A stretch of 64,000 nt of DNA from Chitinophaga sp. CF118 (lineage in GTDB: Bacteria; Bacteroidota; Bacteroidia; Chitinophagales; Chitinophagaceae), in NCBI RefSeq assembly GCF_900112615.1, contig NZ_FOMK01000009.1, positions 1-64,000 of the forward strand, given 5' to 3'. Within the stretch, counting starts at the first letter, position 1. Each line of letters starts with the position of its first letter. The notes beneath the pieces are model-generated. The model was not told where the DNA came from, did not search any database, and worked only from the letters and a program-made list of their open reading frames with translations. The position numbers and the translations under genes are program-made. Below are positions 1-9,700 of this stretch, piece by piece.

Positions 1-85
1 CGGCTCATCTTCAAATCCTGCAGCCTTCTTCTGATCTCCAAGTTATTTTTAGCGAAACATCAGTCCCTTATTGGGTGACTAGAAG

Positions 86-140
86 TATGCTTCATCTATG
101 CTTTATATATGCTTCATGTATGCTTTATATATGCTTTATC
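86..140. repeat. 11-bp tandem repeat, five units
   Basis: Five consecutive 11-base units, each TATGCTTYATN, start at 86, 97, 108, 119 and 130. They differ only at the seventh base and the last two bases. The array lies in the noncoding stretch left of mnmG. A period of about one helical turn would put the repeated bases on one DNA face, but no function is visible. Confidence 0.85.
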
Positions 141-606
141 TCTCTGGAAGCGTTATTGACAGAGACTTTCCACCGATTCATTTTTGCCCGTTTTGCCCTT
201 TTTACAGCTAATTTGGAATAGTTATTCTTTTTTTAGATTAAAGTGAGTTCCTTCCCAGGTTTTTAAGGAAAGAAAATGCTTGAGGGCAAGAGCTGTATAT
301 TAAGAAAAAGACAGACGAACAATCAGCCTTTATATTACCATAAGATAAAGGATGCTTCGGGTCACTGCCCTATGCTGGAGTTATGGATGGATTCTTTTTG
401 GGAGAGTCATGAGTAATTTTCATTGGGGGAGGAATGGGCAATGATTGTTAGTTACTCTATCATCTTATTATAAACTGAAAAGGACGGGAGGTTATTTATT
501 GTTAAAAGGGAATCAATAACTATTGTATCTATTGCAATAGAAGAGTATGGTTTATTTGGGTTGGTATAAAATGAAGTGAAGATTGATGGATTGTTCTTTA
601 ATGGTA

Positions 607-830
607 GGTTAGAATCAAAGGGAGTAGAAAGCAAAATAAGAGTATCGACCTCTTGGGTATGAAACAATGGTTTGGTTAGAACCAAATGGAGTGGAAAGTA
701 ACATAGGGATGTATGCTCCTTGGTTATGAAACAGGGGAAGGTTAGAACAAATGGGGTGGAAAGTAACATAAGGGTATAAACTCTTTGTGTCTGAAATAAT
801 ATTAGGTGGAAGTAACATAAAGAGGGGAGG
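607..830. repeat. Degenerate 65-67 bp tandem repeat, about 3.4 units
   Basis: Units start at 607, 674, 740 and (partial) 805. Each begins GGTTAGAA or a variant, followed by a GTGGAAAGTAACATA-like block and a TTGGTTATGAAACA-like block. The unit is close to 22 codons, so open frames on the minus strand repeat a pattern resembling LLSTPF; I read these as a by-product of the repeat, not a gene. Apart from this array and the 11-bp array, I see nothing convincing between 1 and 998. Confidence 0.8.
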
Positions 831-998
831 AACCTTACATTTGTAATATTAGTAGTTACCTTCCAGGGGGAGGTACAAAGAATAGAACTAATTTAAGATG
901 GACTTATTCTTCTGCATACTCTAGTTTTCTGAGCATACCCCAGCTCTGTATTTTTAATCTGATTTAGTATCGTAAAGCACCCCTCCAAAACTAATTGT

Positions 999-1016
999 AT
1001 GTTCCACGTGGAACAT
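999..1016. other. parS: parS-like centromere palindrome
   Basis: An 18-bp perfect palindrome whose core is TGTTCCACGTGGAACA. The widely conserved bacterial parS consensus is TGTTTCACGTGAAACA; this core matches 14 of 16 positions and the two differences are symmetrical. ParB loads on such sites to organise the origin region. It stands 53 bp before the mnmG start; mnmG (gidA) is often near parA/parB and oriC, which supports an origin-proximal location. parA/parB and dnaA are not in the window. Confidence 0.7.
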
Positions 1017-1068
1017 CTCAATTATGTCCCTCCTTCTATGTAATTTTGCTACCTATTCAAACTAACTT

Positions 1069-2937
1069 ATGTTTCCATCTTACGATGTTATAGTGGTAGG
1101 CGCAGGACACGCCGGTTGTGAAGCAGCAGCTGCAGCAGCAAATATGGGTTCCAAGGTATTACTGATAACCATGAATATGCAGACTATTGCCCAAATGAGT
1201 TGCAACCCAGCAATGGGAGGTATCGCTAAAGGACAAATAGTAAGAGAGATTGATGCACTTGGTGGATACTCAGGTATAGTTACTGATCAGTCAATGATTC
1301 AGTTCAGAATGTTAAACCGTTCTAAGGGACCTGCTATGTGGAGTCCAAGAACGCAAAACGATAGAATGTTGTTTGCTACAAAGTGGAGAGAAGCTTTGGA
1401 ACAAACTCCGAATGTAGACTTCTACCAGGATATGGTAAAAGGATTACTGGTAAAAGACGGGCAATGTTATGGTGTAATCACTGGACTGGGTCATGAAATA
1501 AAATCAAAATCAGTTGTACTGACCAACGGTACTTTCCTAAACGGGGTGATGCATATTGGAGATAAACAGTTCGGTGGAGGTAGAGTAGCAGAAAGAGCGG
1601 CTACCGGAATTACCGAACAACTGGTAGAACTCGGATTTGAAAGTGACCGTTTGAAAACCGGGACTCCTCCAAGAGTAGATTCCAGAAGCCTGGACTATTC
1701 CAAAATGGAAGAACAAAAAGGAGATGATGTGATTACCGGATTCTCTTACCTGGATGTTGAAAAGATAAAACCTGAACAACAGAAAAGTTGCTACATCACT
1801 TATACAAGTGAAGAAGTACATGAAATGTTACGTACAGGTTTTGATCGTTCACCAATGTTCCAGGGAAGAATTCAGGGAATAGGACCAAGATACTGTCCAA
1901 GTATAGAAGATAAAATCAACCGGTTTGCCGAAAGAGAAAGACACCAGTTGTTTGTAGAACCCGAGGGTTGGAATACCGTGGAAATTTATGTGAATGGATT
2001 TTCTACTTCCCTGCCGGAAGATGTACAATATAAAGCTCTGCAGTTAGTACCCGGATTTGAGAATGTTAAAATGTTCCGTCCGGGGTATGCCATAGAGTAC
2101 GATTATTTTCCACCAACACAATTACAATTCTCCCTGGAAACAAAACAAGTTCAAAACTTATTTTTTGCAGGACAAATAAATGGAACAACCGGATATGAAG
2201 AAGCAGCATGTCAGGGTTTGATGGCAGGAATTAATGCACACCTCAAAGCATTCGGTCAGCCGGCATTTGTTCTAAAGAGGAGTGAAGCATACATTGGGGT
2301 GTTGATAGATGACCTCATAAATAAGGGAACTGATGAACCTTACCGTATGTTTACTTCCCGTGCAGAATTCAGAACATTGTTACGTCAGGATAATGCAGAC
2401 CTCCGGTTGACAGAAAAAAGTTTCCGTTTAGGATTGGCCAGTCAGGAGAGAATGGATAAAGTGAAAGAAAAACAGGAAGGAGTAGAAAAAATAATAACGA
2501 TTTTAAAAGAGTTACCGATAGATCCGGAAGAAATTAATCAGCTGTTGATTGAAAAAAATACTGCTCCATTAACACAACGAATCCGTGCATACCAGATTTT
2601 GCTCCGTCCTTCAATGGATATTTTTATCATGAAAGAGCATGTTGCTAAAATGAAAAACGCGCTGGCTGGCTTTAATAATGAAACTTTAGAGCAGGCAGAA
2701 ATTCAGGTGAAGTACGAAGTATATATAGAAAAGGAAAATGAACTGGTGAAAAAAATGAGCCAGTTAGAAGATCTGATCATTCCTGATAGTTTTGATTATA
2801 CCAAGTTGGTATCGTTAAGTACCGAAGCAAGACAGAAATTTAATAGAATTCGCCCAAGAACTTTAGGTCAGGCTAGTCGCATAAGTGGAGTTAATCCAAG
2901 TGATGTTCAGATCCTGATGGTTTATATGGGTAGGTAG
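1069..2937 (+). CDS. mnmG: tRNA uridine-5-carboxymethylaminomethyl modification enzyme MnmG
   Basis: FAD-dependent enzyme that with MnmE installs the cmnm5 group on U34 of certain tRNAs, in the cytoplasm. The 622-aa length is normal for the family. The N-terminal dinucleotide-binding motif GAGHAGCEAA is at about residues 11-20, followed by SCNPAMGGIAKG and a FAGQINGTTGYEEAA block near residue 370. A C-terminal helical domain, which in the family contacts MnmE, completes it. The ATG at 1069 places the FAD motif at the expected distance. A TAATTTTG element at 1041-1048 fits a Bacteroidota -7 box. mnmE is not adjacent, which is common. The gene is followed by a strong terminator. Confidence 0.97.
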   Translation: MFPSYDVIVVGAGHAGCEAAAAAANMGSKVLLITMNMQTIAQMSCNPAMGGIAKGQIVREIDALGGYSGIVTDQSMIQFRMLNRSKGPAMWSPRTQNDRMLFATKWREALEQTPNVDFYQDMVKGLLVKDGQCYGVITGLGHEIKSKSVVLTNGTFLNGVMHIGDKQFGGGRVAERAATGITEQLVELGFESDRLKTGTPPRVDSRSLDYSKMEEQKGDDVITGFSYLDVEKIKPEQQKSCYITYTSEEVHEMLRTGFDRSPMFQGRIQGIGPRYCPSIEDKINRFAERERHQLFVEPEGWNTVEIYVNGFSTSLPEDVQYKALQLVPGFENVKMFRPGYAIEYDYFPPTQLQFSLETKQVQNLFFAGQINGTTGYEEAACQGLMAGINAHLKAFGQPAFVLKRSEAYIGVLIDDLINKGTDEPYRMFTSRAEFRTLLRQDNADLRLTEKSFRLGLASQERMDKVKEKQEGVEKIITILKELPIDPEEINQLLIEKNTAPLTQRIRAYQILLRPSMDIFIMKEHVAKMKNALAGFNNETLEQAEIQVKYEVYIEKENELVKKMSQLEDLIIPDSFDYTKLVSLSTEARQKFNRIRPRTLGQASRISGVNPSDVQILMVYMGR

Positions 2938-2961
2938 AAAAAAATAATTTGTCCAAAATAA

Positions 2962-2997
2962 AAATACATGCTTTTATATAAGCATGTATTTTTTTGT
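2962..2997 (+). terminator. Rho-independent terminator after mnmG
   Basis: Perfect 12-bp stem AAATACATGCTT / AAGCATGTATTT with a 6-nt loop, running into a T tract. It lies 24 bp after the mnmG stop. Confidence 0.85.
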
Positions 2998-3361
2998 TTA
3001 TATTCGTCTTATACCGAAATCGAAATCTCTTTTAGGATAGTAAAACTAGCGTTATGAAAACAACTGAACACACAACTGATTTTTAATAATGGTAAACTAG
3101 CAACTTCATACTTATCAAAACAAATAGATATTCCTGATTTAATAGAAAATTACTACCCTTATAAAAATTGTAAAAGCATAACCCAGTTTATCTGTCAGAT
3201 AATTTTCTACAACGATAAAAACAACTTTTGAATAACATAATAGATTAAAAACATTTTCCCCATTTATAATGGGTGTTAGCATATTTTATTTTGCGGTGCA
3301 CAATGAAAATATTTTATAGGCATCGAATTAAAGAGAAAGGTTAAATTAGAAGTATAAAAAC

Positions 3362-3392
3362 ACCCGGTCCGTTTCTTCGGGCTGGGTTTTTT
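3362..3392 (+). terminator. Orphan terminator hairpin in a 657-bp gap
   Basis: ACCCGGTCCG pairs with CGGGCTGGGT (10 bp including G-U pairs) around a TTTCTT loop, followed by a T run. It is about 370 bp beyond the mnmG terminator and 200 bp before the next gene, so it does not obviously end either. It may terminate a short unannotated transcript (roughly 3290-3390). A 13-codon ORF starts at 3303, which I do not claim as a gene. I see nothing else in 2998-3594. Confidence 0.5.
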
Positions 3393-3594
3393 AGTAAAAT
3401 GATCTAAATTATTGATAATCAATCAAATAAGAATTATTAAAACGACCTCATTATCTCCCTGAATTTGAACGATCGCAGATGTTGTAATATCATTGCTTCA
3501 AAATAGGGGTCATTGGAAAAATAGGGCTTTAAAATACGTTTTCCTTGTTTATTCCTTATTTCGTAAATTACTCTTACCTAAATAAGCTTCCAAT

Positions 3595-4728
3595 ATGCTT
3601 AATACACTACTTACCTACACCAGCTTACTATTATCTTCGGTTCCACAAACAAAAATTGATACTACCACGAATGAAAGTTTTTTATTGGTTGGTACCTATA
3701 CAAAAAATGCAGAGCAGGGAATCAATGTTTATGCTTTTAATAATCTGACAGGAACACTCCGTTTTGTTAGTATTGTGAAAGATGTGGATAACCCTGAATA
3801 CCTGGTAATAGCTCCAGATAAAAAACATGTGTATGCTACAAATGAAGGAAAAACGCCAACCGTTAGCGCTTTCGACTGGGACACTACTACCGGACAGCTC
3901 AACTTTCTGAACAAGCAACCTTCCGGTGGTGATTCACCCTGTTATGTAAATATTGATCAGGATGGTAAGTATGTAATAGTTGGAAATTATGGAGGAGGTA
4001 GTTTATCTGTTCTTCCGGTTAAAGAAGATGGAAGAATAGATGCACCCGTACAAACAATAGAACATACAGGGGCCGGTGTAAATAAGGCCCGTCAGGAAAA
4101 ACCACATGTACATTGTGTGGTATTTAGTCCGGATCATCAATTCCTGTATGCGGCGGACCTTGGAATAGACCAGGTAGCGATTTATGCATATAAACAGGGA
4201 GATGTTCAACCATTGACGCCGGCATCTCCAGGTTCTGCATCATTCCCTCCTGGCTCAGGACCCAGGCATCTCATTTTTCATCCAAATGGGAAATGGGTTT
4301 ATGTGATTCATGAGTTGGACGGAAAAATCACCGCCTTCAATTATAAGAATGGGGCACTCATCCCTTTTCAAATGATATCCACATTACCGGAACAATTTAA
4401 AGGACAAATTTCCGCGGCAGATATCCACACTTCGCCGGATGGTAAATTTTTATACGCATCGAACAGAGGAAGTCTTAATAATATTGTGATTTATAGTATT
4501 GATCAGAAAAAGGGCCTGCTTGTAAAAAAAGGTCAACAACCTTCCGGTGGTAAAACACCACGAAACTTTATGATTGTTCCTTCCGGGAATTTCCTGCTGG
4601 CCGCAAATCAGGATTCAGATAATATAGCTGTTTTTAAGAGAGATAAAATTACAGGATTACTCAGGCCTGTCAAGCAGGAAACTAAAGTACCCGCACCGGT
4701 ATGTCTTAAAATGATTGGAAGTAATTAG
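3595..4728 (+). CDS. Lactonase family protein (beta-propeller, 6-phosphogluconolactonase-like)
   Basis: The 377-aa protein has repeated propeller-blade signatures such as PDKKHVYATNE, PDHQFLYAADLG, PNGKWVYVIHE and SPDGKFLYASNRG, as in the YbhE/Pgl seven-bladed family that hydrolyses sugar lactones. FLLVGTYTKNAEQGINVY near residue 30 is the typical first strand. The N terminus is hydrophobic and could be a weak export signal; in Bacteroidota many members are secreted and their real substrates are unknown. The ATG at 3595 keeps that segment. The gene stands alone between a 657-bp gap and the small acidic protein. Confidence 0.85.
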   Translation: MLNTLLTYTSLLLSSVPQTKIDTTTNESFLLVGTYTKNAEQGINVYAFNNLTGTLRFVSIVKDVDNPEYLVIAPDKKHVYATNEGKTPTVSAFDWDTTTGQLNFLNKQPSGGDSPCYVNIDQDGKYVIVGNYGGGSLSVLPVKEDGRIDAPVQTIEHTGAGVNKARQEKPHVHCVVFSPDHQFLYAADLGIDQVAIYAYKQGDVQPLTPASPGSASFPPGSGPRHLIFHPNGKWVYVIHELDGKITAFNYKNGALIPFQMISTLPEQFKGQISAADIHTSPDGKFLYASNRGSLNNIVIYSIDQKKGLLVKKGQQPSGGKTPRNFMIVPSGNFLLAANQDSDNIAVFKRDKITGLLRPVKQETKVPAPVCLKMIGSN

Positions 4729-4791
4729 GGTACGGAAATTGTAGAATTTTTATAGGGATTGCTTTTTTACACTCAATTACAAAAGTAGACT

Positions 4792-5145
4792 ATGAAAAAC
4801 AAAGATGTTAAAACGGAAAAAGATCTTTCAGGTAAAAAAGATAAAGAAGATAATGAAGAATTTCCAGGGTATCCCATTTACCCGGCAAGTGAAGATATTA
4901 TGAACCAGGAAGAACAGGAAGATCTTGATGTGGAAAAAGTGACTGGTTCGGCCAGAATCAATAATGAAATTGCCAGAGAGAAAGGAATAGAACCTGCAGA
5001 TTTTGATGAGAGCCTGGATATACCCGGAGCAGAACTTGATGATAATGAAGAAGTTCTCGGTGAAGAAGATGAGGAAAATAATTTTTATAGTCTTGGAGGT
5101 GACAGACATGAAGATCTTGAAGAGAGCAATGACAATATTGATTAG
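4792..5145 (+). CDS. Small highly acidic hypothetical protein
   Basis: The 117-aa product is rich in Glu/Asp, with a lysine-rich start and a PGYPIYPASEDIMNQ segment near residue 25. There is no membrane segment or enzyme motif. It resembles low-complexity acidic proteins conserved in Chitinophagaceae, but I know no function. It is 63 bp after the lactonase and could be cotranscribed. Its stop is 8 bp from the stop of the convergent cardiolipin synthase, with no clear terminator between them. Confidence 0.7.
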   Translation: MKNKDVKTEKDLSGKKDKEDNEEFPGYPIYPASEDIMNQEEQEDLDVEKVTGSARINNEIAREKGIEPADFDESLDIPGAELDDNEEVLGEEDEENNFYSLGGDRHEDLEESNDNID

Positions 5146-5152
5146 TAACTCT

Positions 5153-6631
5153 TTATAATAAAGGCGTCAGCAATCTGCAAACAGCGTCCATAAAACGTTG
5201 CCAGATTGAACGGTTTTTCCAGGAGCGGCGTTCAATCAACTCTGCATCCTGTAAATCCTGTTCAAAAGATAATTGTAATTTTTGTACAGTAGGTTTGTCA
5301 TAGACCACAACAGCGATTTCACTGTTCAGATAAAAACTTCTGTTATCCAGGTTTACAGTACCAACAATAGCGAGATTGTCATCAATCACAATTGTTTTCG
5401 CATGAATGAATCCCTTCTTATAAAAATAAACTTTCACTCCTGCATCCAGCATTGATTTGATATAAGATTGAACAGCATGTTGTACAAAATAGGAATCCCC
5501 CCGGAGAGGAAGTAGCAGCTCTACATTTTTACCTGCCTGCGCGGCCATCTGCAAAGCAGTGAGGAGTTGTTCGTTTGGAATAAAATAAGGATTGCTTATC
5601 CGGATACTACGAGTGGCAACATTTATTGCCATCAGGATCGCTTGCATGGTCATCGGAAAATCTGAATCCGGACCACTGGCTACCACATCAACAAAACAAT
5701 TACCCTTTATTTCTGAACGATGAAAATAAGGATCACCAAAATTAAAGATTTGCTTGCTGCAATAACGGTAACTCATTAAAAACTGCAGCTGTAATAAATT
5801 CACCGCATCCCCCTCTAACCGTAAATGGGTATCTCTCCAGAAAACCGGATGTTTACCATTATTAAGATACCGATCATCTATATTGATACCACCAGTAAAA
5901 CCCACATCTCCATCTATAACAATAATCTTACGGTGATTGCGGTAATTGGCATTCAGGTAAAAATTAATCAGTACCGGAGAAAACGAATATACCTCCGCAC
6001 CATTATCTTCGAGTAGCTCAGGGATATCGCCAATGTCTCCAGAACCAAAATCGTCATATATAAACCGGACTTCTATACCTTCTTTTAATTTTTCCACCAG
6101 GATCTCTGCAATAGCATTTCCCACATCATCTGATGTAAACGTATAATATTCAATATGGATGTGGTGTTTAGCAGCTCTCAGCGCTTCCATTACTGCAGGA
6201 AATTTCTCTTCTCCATTCAGTAACAATTCTACCCGGTTATTATGAGAAAGTACAGAATGCCTGGTATTCAATAACATAGCAGAAATTTCCTGCTTGTTCG
6301 TTACAAGATGACGTAATTGTAATTGCGACTCTACTATTTCTTTACGCTGAGATTCCCAGTAACGCAGCATCAATGTGGCATCTTTACTACCTTTCAATGT
6401 AAATCGCCGGCGCTTGCGAAGGTCCCGCCCCAGATAATAATAAACAATCAATCCAAGAACAGGTACGAATACCAGTAACATGATATAAGCGAGCGCCTTT
6501 ATTGCATTACGGTTTTCAAGCAGTATACTACTTACAACTCCAATAAAAGAAAGAGAAAGTAATACGTAGCCTGATATTTTTAGTGCAATGTGCCAATCTG
6601 TTCCCCAGAGAAAATAGAATATCTGATACAC
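5153..6631 (-). CDS. cls: Cardiolipin synthase (phospholipase D family)
   Basis: The 492-aa membrane enzyme condenses phosphatidylglycerol into cardiolipin. Two hydrophobic segments occupy about residues 12-35 and 48-68. Two HKD catalytic motifs follow: HRKIIVIDGDVGFTGG near residue 232 and HAKTIVIDDNLAIVGT near residue 408. The layout matches full-length bacterial ClsA-type proteins. The next gene on the other strand is divergent across a 162-bp intergenic region, and the protein is transcribed alone. Confidence 0.94.
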   Translation of the reverse strand: MYQIFYFLWGTDWHIALKISGYVLLSLSFIGVVSSILLENRNAIKALAYIMLLVFVPVLGLIVYYYLGRDLRKRRRFTLKGSKDATLMLRYWESQRKEIVESQLQLRHLVTNKQEISAMLLNTRHSVLSHNNRVELLLNGEEKFPAVMEALRAAKHHIHIEYYTFTSDDVGNAIAEILVEKLKEGIEVRFIYDDFGSGDIGDIPELLEDNGAEVYSFSPVLINFYLNANYRNHRKIIVIDGDVGFTGGINIDDRYLNNGKHPVFWRDTHLRLEGDAVNLLQLQFLMSYRYCSKQIFNFGDPYFHRSEIKGNCFVDVVASGPDSDFPMTMQAILMAINVATRSIRISNPYFIPNEQLLTALQMAAQAGKNVELLLPLRGDSYFVQHAVQSYIKSMLDAGVKVYFYKKGFIHAKTIVIDDNLAIVGTVNLDNRSFYLNSEIAVVVYDKPTVQKLQLSFEQDLQDAELIERRSWKNRSIWQRFMDAVCRLLTPLL

Positions 6632-6793
6632 AATGGTTACTAATAATAGTTATGTGGATAAAGGTACTTGTAATTTATCTTGTTGTATTACAAGTTAATA
6701 TTGTCTTATTAAAAAATTGACGAGAATAAATTATCCCCATAAATCGTTCTTAACGTAAATTATCATTTTTTTTGTTGTTACAACAAGCTGTAC

Positions 6794-9700
6794 ATGCAGG
6801 AATCAATCCTAACAAAACTTGAAGCCTCCCGCCGGGAATTACTCGACCTGGGATTACGTAACCCCTTACTCAATTATCATTTACCCGCTAGTCGGGGGGT
6901 ACATATTGAACAGGAGAAGGCTACCAATATTTATGAAGTATTGGTAAAGCAGGGGAAGGCAATGACTTTTTTACCGAAACCCGGTAATAAGGAAATTCCG
7001 GAATTGGAATTGACAATGCCAGCTTCGCCAAAAGCCGAAGCTGATGTGACGGATCCTGTTTTACAAGGGCAGGAAGAAGTTGTTTACGACACCCGTTTGC
7101 AAACACTGGAAACAGTAGCAAGTTTACAAAACAGGTTATTGAATACTTATTATGCAGCGCGTACCAGTTTGGAGGAACAGGGTGTGAATATCCTGTTCAT
7201 CACATTGGGAATGCTGCGATGGTATGAAAAAGATAATAGTAAAGAACTGCGGCAGGCCCCGTTGGTATTGATTCCTGTGTCTCTCGAAAGATCCAGCGCA
7301 AGGGAACGTTTTCGTTTACGCTATACCGGTGGAGAAGTGGAAATGAACCTGAGCCTGCAAACCAAAATAAAAACTGAATACGGAATACATCTCCCCGATA
7401 TGCCGGAAGCAGATGAAATAGCCGTGATGGATTACATAGGAGAATTAGCAGAAGTTATTCATGGAATGCCCGGCTGGGAAGTGATCCCGGATGCGGTAGA
7501 ACTGGGATTTTTCTCTTTTGGTAAACTGATGTTGTATCATGATCTGGATAGTAACTTATGGCCTGATGATGAACAACCCGTAAATCATCCCATTCTGCAA
7601 AGCCTTTTTGGAGAAGGCTTTAATGAAGGTAAACCCGCTGTACCGGAAGATGCATTTATAGATACAGAAACCGACGCGCATGAAATGCATCAGGTGGTAG
7701 ATGCCGATGGTTCCCAACTATTGGCTATGCTGGCGGTGCAGGAAGGACGTAATCTTGTTATCCAGGGACCACCGGGTACAGGTAAATCACAAACAATTAC
7801 AAATCTTATTGCCAATGCAATAGGTGAAGGTAAAAAGGTATTGTTCGTAGCAGAAAAAATGGCAGCACTGGAAGTGGTGAAACGCAGACTGGATAGCATT
7901 CAGCTGGGAGAAGCCTGTTTGGAATTGCATAGCCATAAAGCCAATAAAAAAGAACTGCACCAGGAATTAAGAAGAACACTGGAACTTGGTAAACCAGCAA
8001 TACAACAACTGCAACAGGAAGTAACATTACTGAATGATTACCGCCGGGAGCTGAATGATTATTGTCTGTCCATAAATACACAGGTTGCACAAAGCGGACT
8101 TACTCCGCAACAGGTAATGGGCTACCTGTTACAATTGAAAGAACAATTTGATAATACAGAACTACCCCGGATTCAGATCCCCGAAATTTCTTCCTGGGAT
8201 ATTAATCAGATGCAACGTGCAGAAGCGATGGCTTCACGAATCGAAGCACGCCTTGCAGAAACAGGATTACCTTCAGCACTGTTATTCTGGGGAAGCCAGT
8301 TAACAGTATTACTACCATTAGCTGAAGAGCAATTGTTGCCTGTTTTAAAAGAAGGAGAAAAAACAACAACAACCCTGCAACATGAAAGTGCTGTCATTGC
8401 CGGACAGATAGGACTGCCCATGCCATTGAGCAGAAAGCATAGCATGGATTTATCTTTTGTAGTACAACTGGCATCCATATCTCCGGATATAAATGGTATC
8501 CTGATCAAGCACCCTGCATGGCTTCAGCAAAAAGAAGAGATCAAAGAAGTACTCGAAACAGGGAAACGCTTACGACAGTTGCATGAGATATATGATCCCA
8601 TACTGATTCCGGAAGCATGGGAACAGCAGGTGCTTGAAATTCGTCAGAACCTTTTGGCGTATGGAGAGAAGTGGTACAAATTCGTGATCAGTGATTATAA
8701 TCGTAGTAAACGTCAACTGGCGGCATTGTGTAAAGCAGGATTGCCAAAGGATCTTACCGGAAAACTATCTTGTGTAGATGCAATACTGGAGGCCCGCCGG
8801 CTGGATAAAATAATCCAGGAAAAGGAAGTACTGACAAAAGAATTATTCGGTCAGCGCTGGCAGAAAAATTATACGAATTGGGAAGCACTGGAAACGGCAA
8901 CAAATTATCTCACAGAAGTACATCGTCAGATAAGTATAGGTTCCTGCACTACAGTAATATTAGACTACCTGGAAAGAAACGAACCGGTAGAAAATGCAAA
9001 GCATTATTATGATACACTGTTGAGAACTTTACAACAGCATGGATCTGCTATTGAAAATATAGTAAAAGCACTTGCATTAAATGAATTACTCCGATTCCGT
9101 AACGTCACTCCATTACTACAACGCCCCTACGAAGAACAGATTGTTTTATTGCAGGCCTGGGCAGCAGGATTACCGGAAATACATCAGGTAATTTCATGGA
9201 ATAATCTCTCTGCAACCGCAGCAGCTGAAGGGTTTCAGACATTGATTAATGCGGTTATACGCTGGCCGGAAGGAAGTAAAGGATTGAAAGCAGCATTGCA
9301 AAAAACATGGTATGAATATTTATGGGAACAGGCGCTGACAGAACATTCTTCTCTGCGTAAATTCGAACGTTCCAGTCATGAGTCTGCAGTGAAACAGTTT
9401 GTAAAACTGGATATGCTGAACCTGCAATATAACAGGGCGCGTGCAGCTTTAAAACATTGGGATGGTGTACCACCATTGGAAGCAGGAGGGCAGGTAAATG
9501 TTTTGCGTACAGAGTTTAATAAAAAAGCAAGACATATGCCCATCCGTAAATTGATGCAGGCAGCCGGACTGGCAATACAGGCAATCAAGCCTGTATTTAT
9601 GATGAGCCCTCTTTCTATTGCTAACTTTTTACCGCCAGGTTCTCTGCAATTCGATCTTGTAATATTTGACGAAGCCAGCCAGGTAAGACCGGTAGATGCA

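Noticed and set aside
452..818. Minus-strand ORFs of 105 and 67 codons with a repeated LLSTPF-type pattern
   Set aside because: They are the translation of the 66-bp tandem repeat; no start context, domain or conservation signal.
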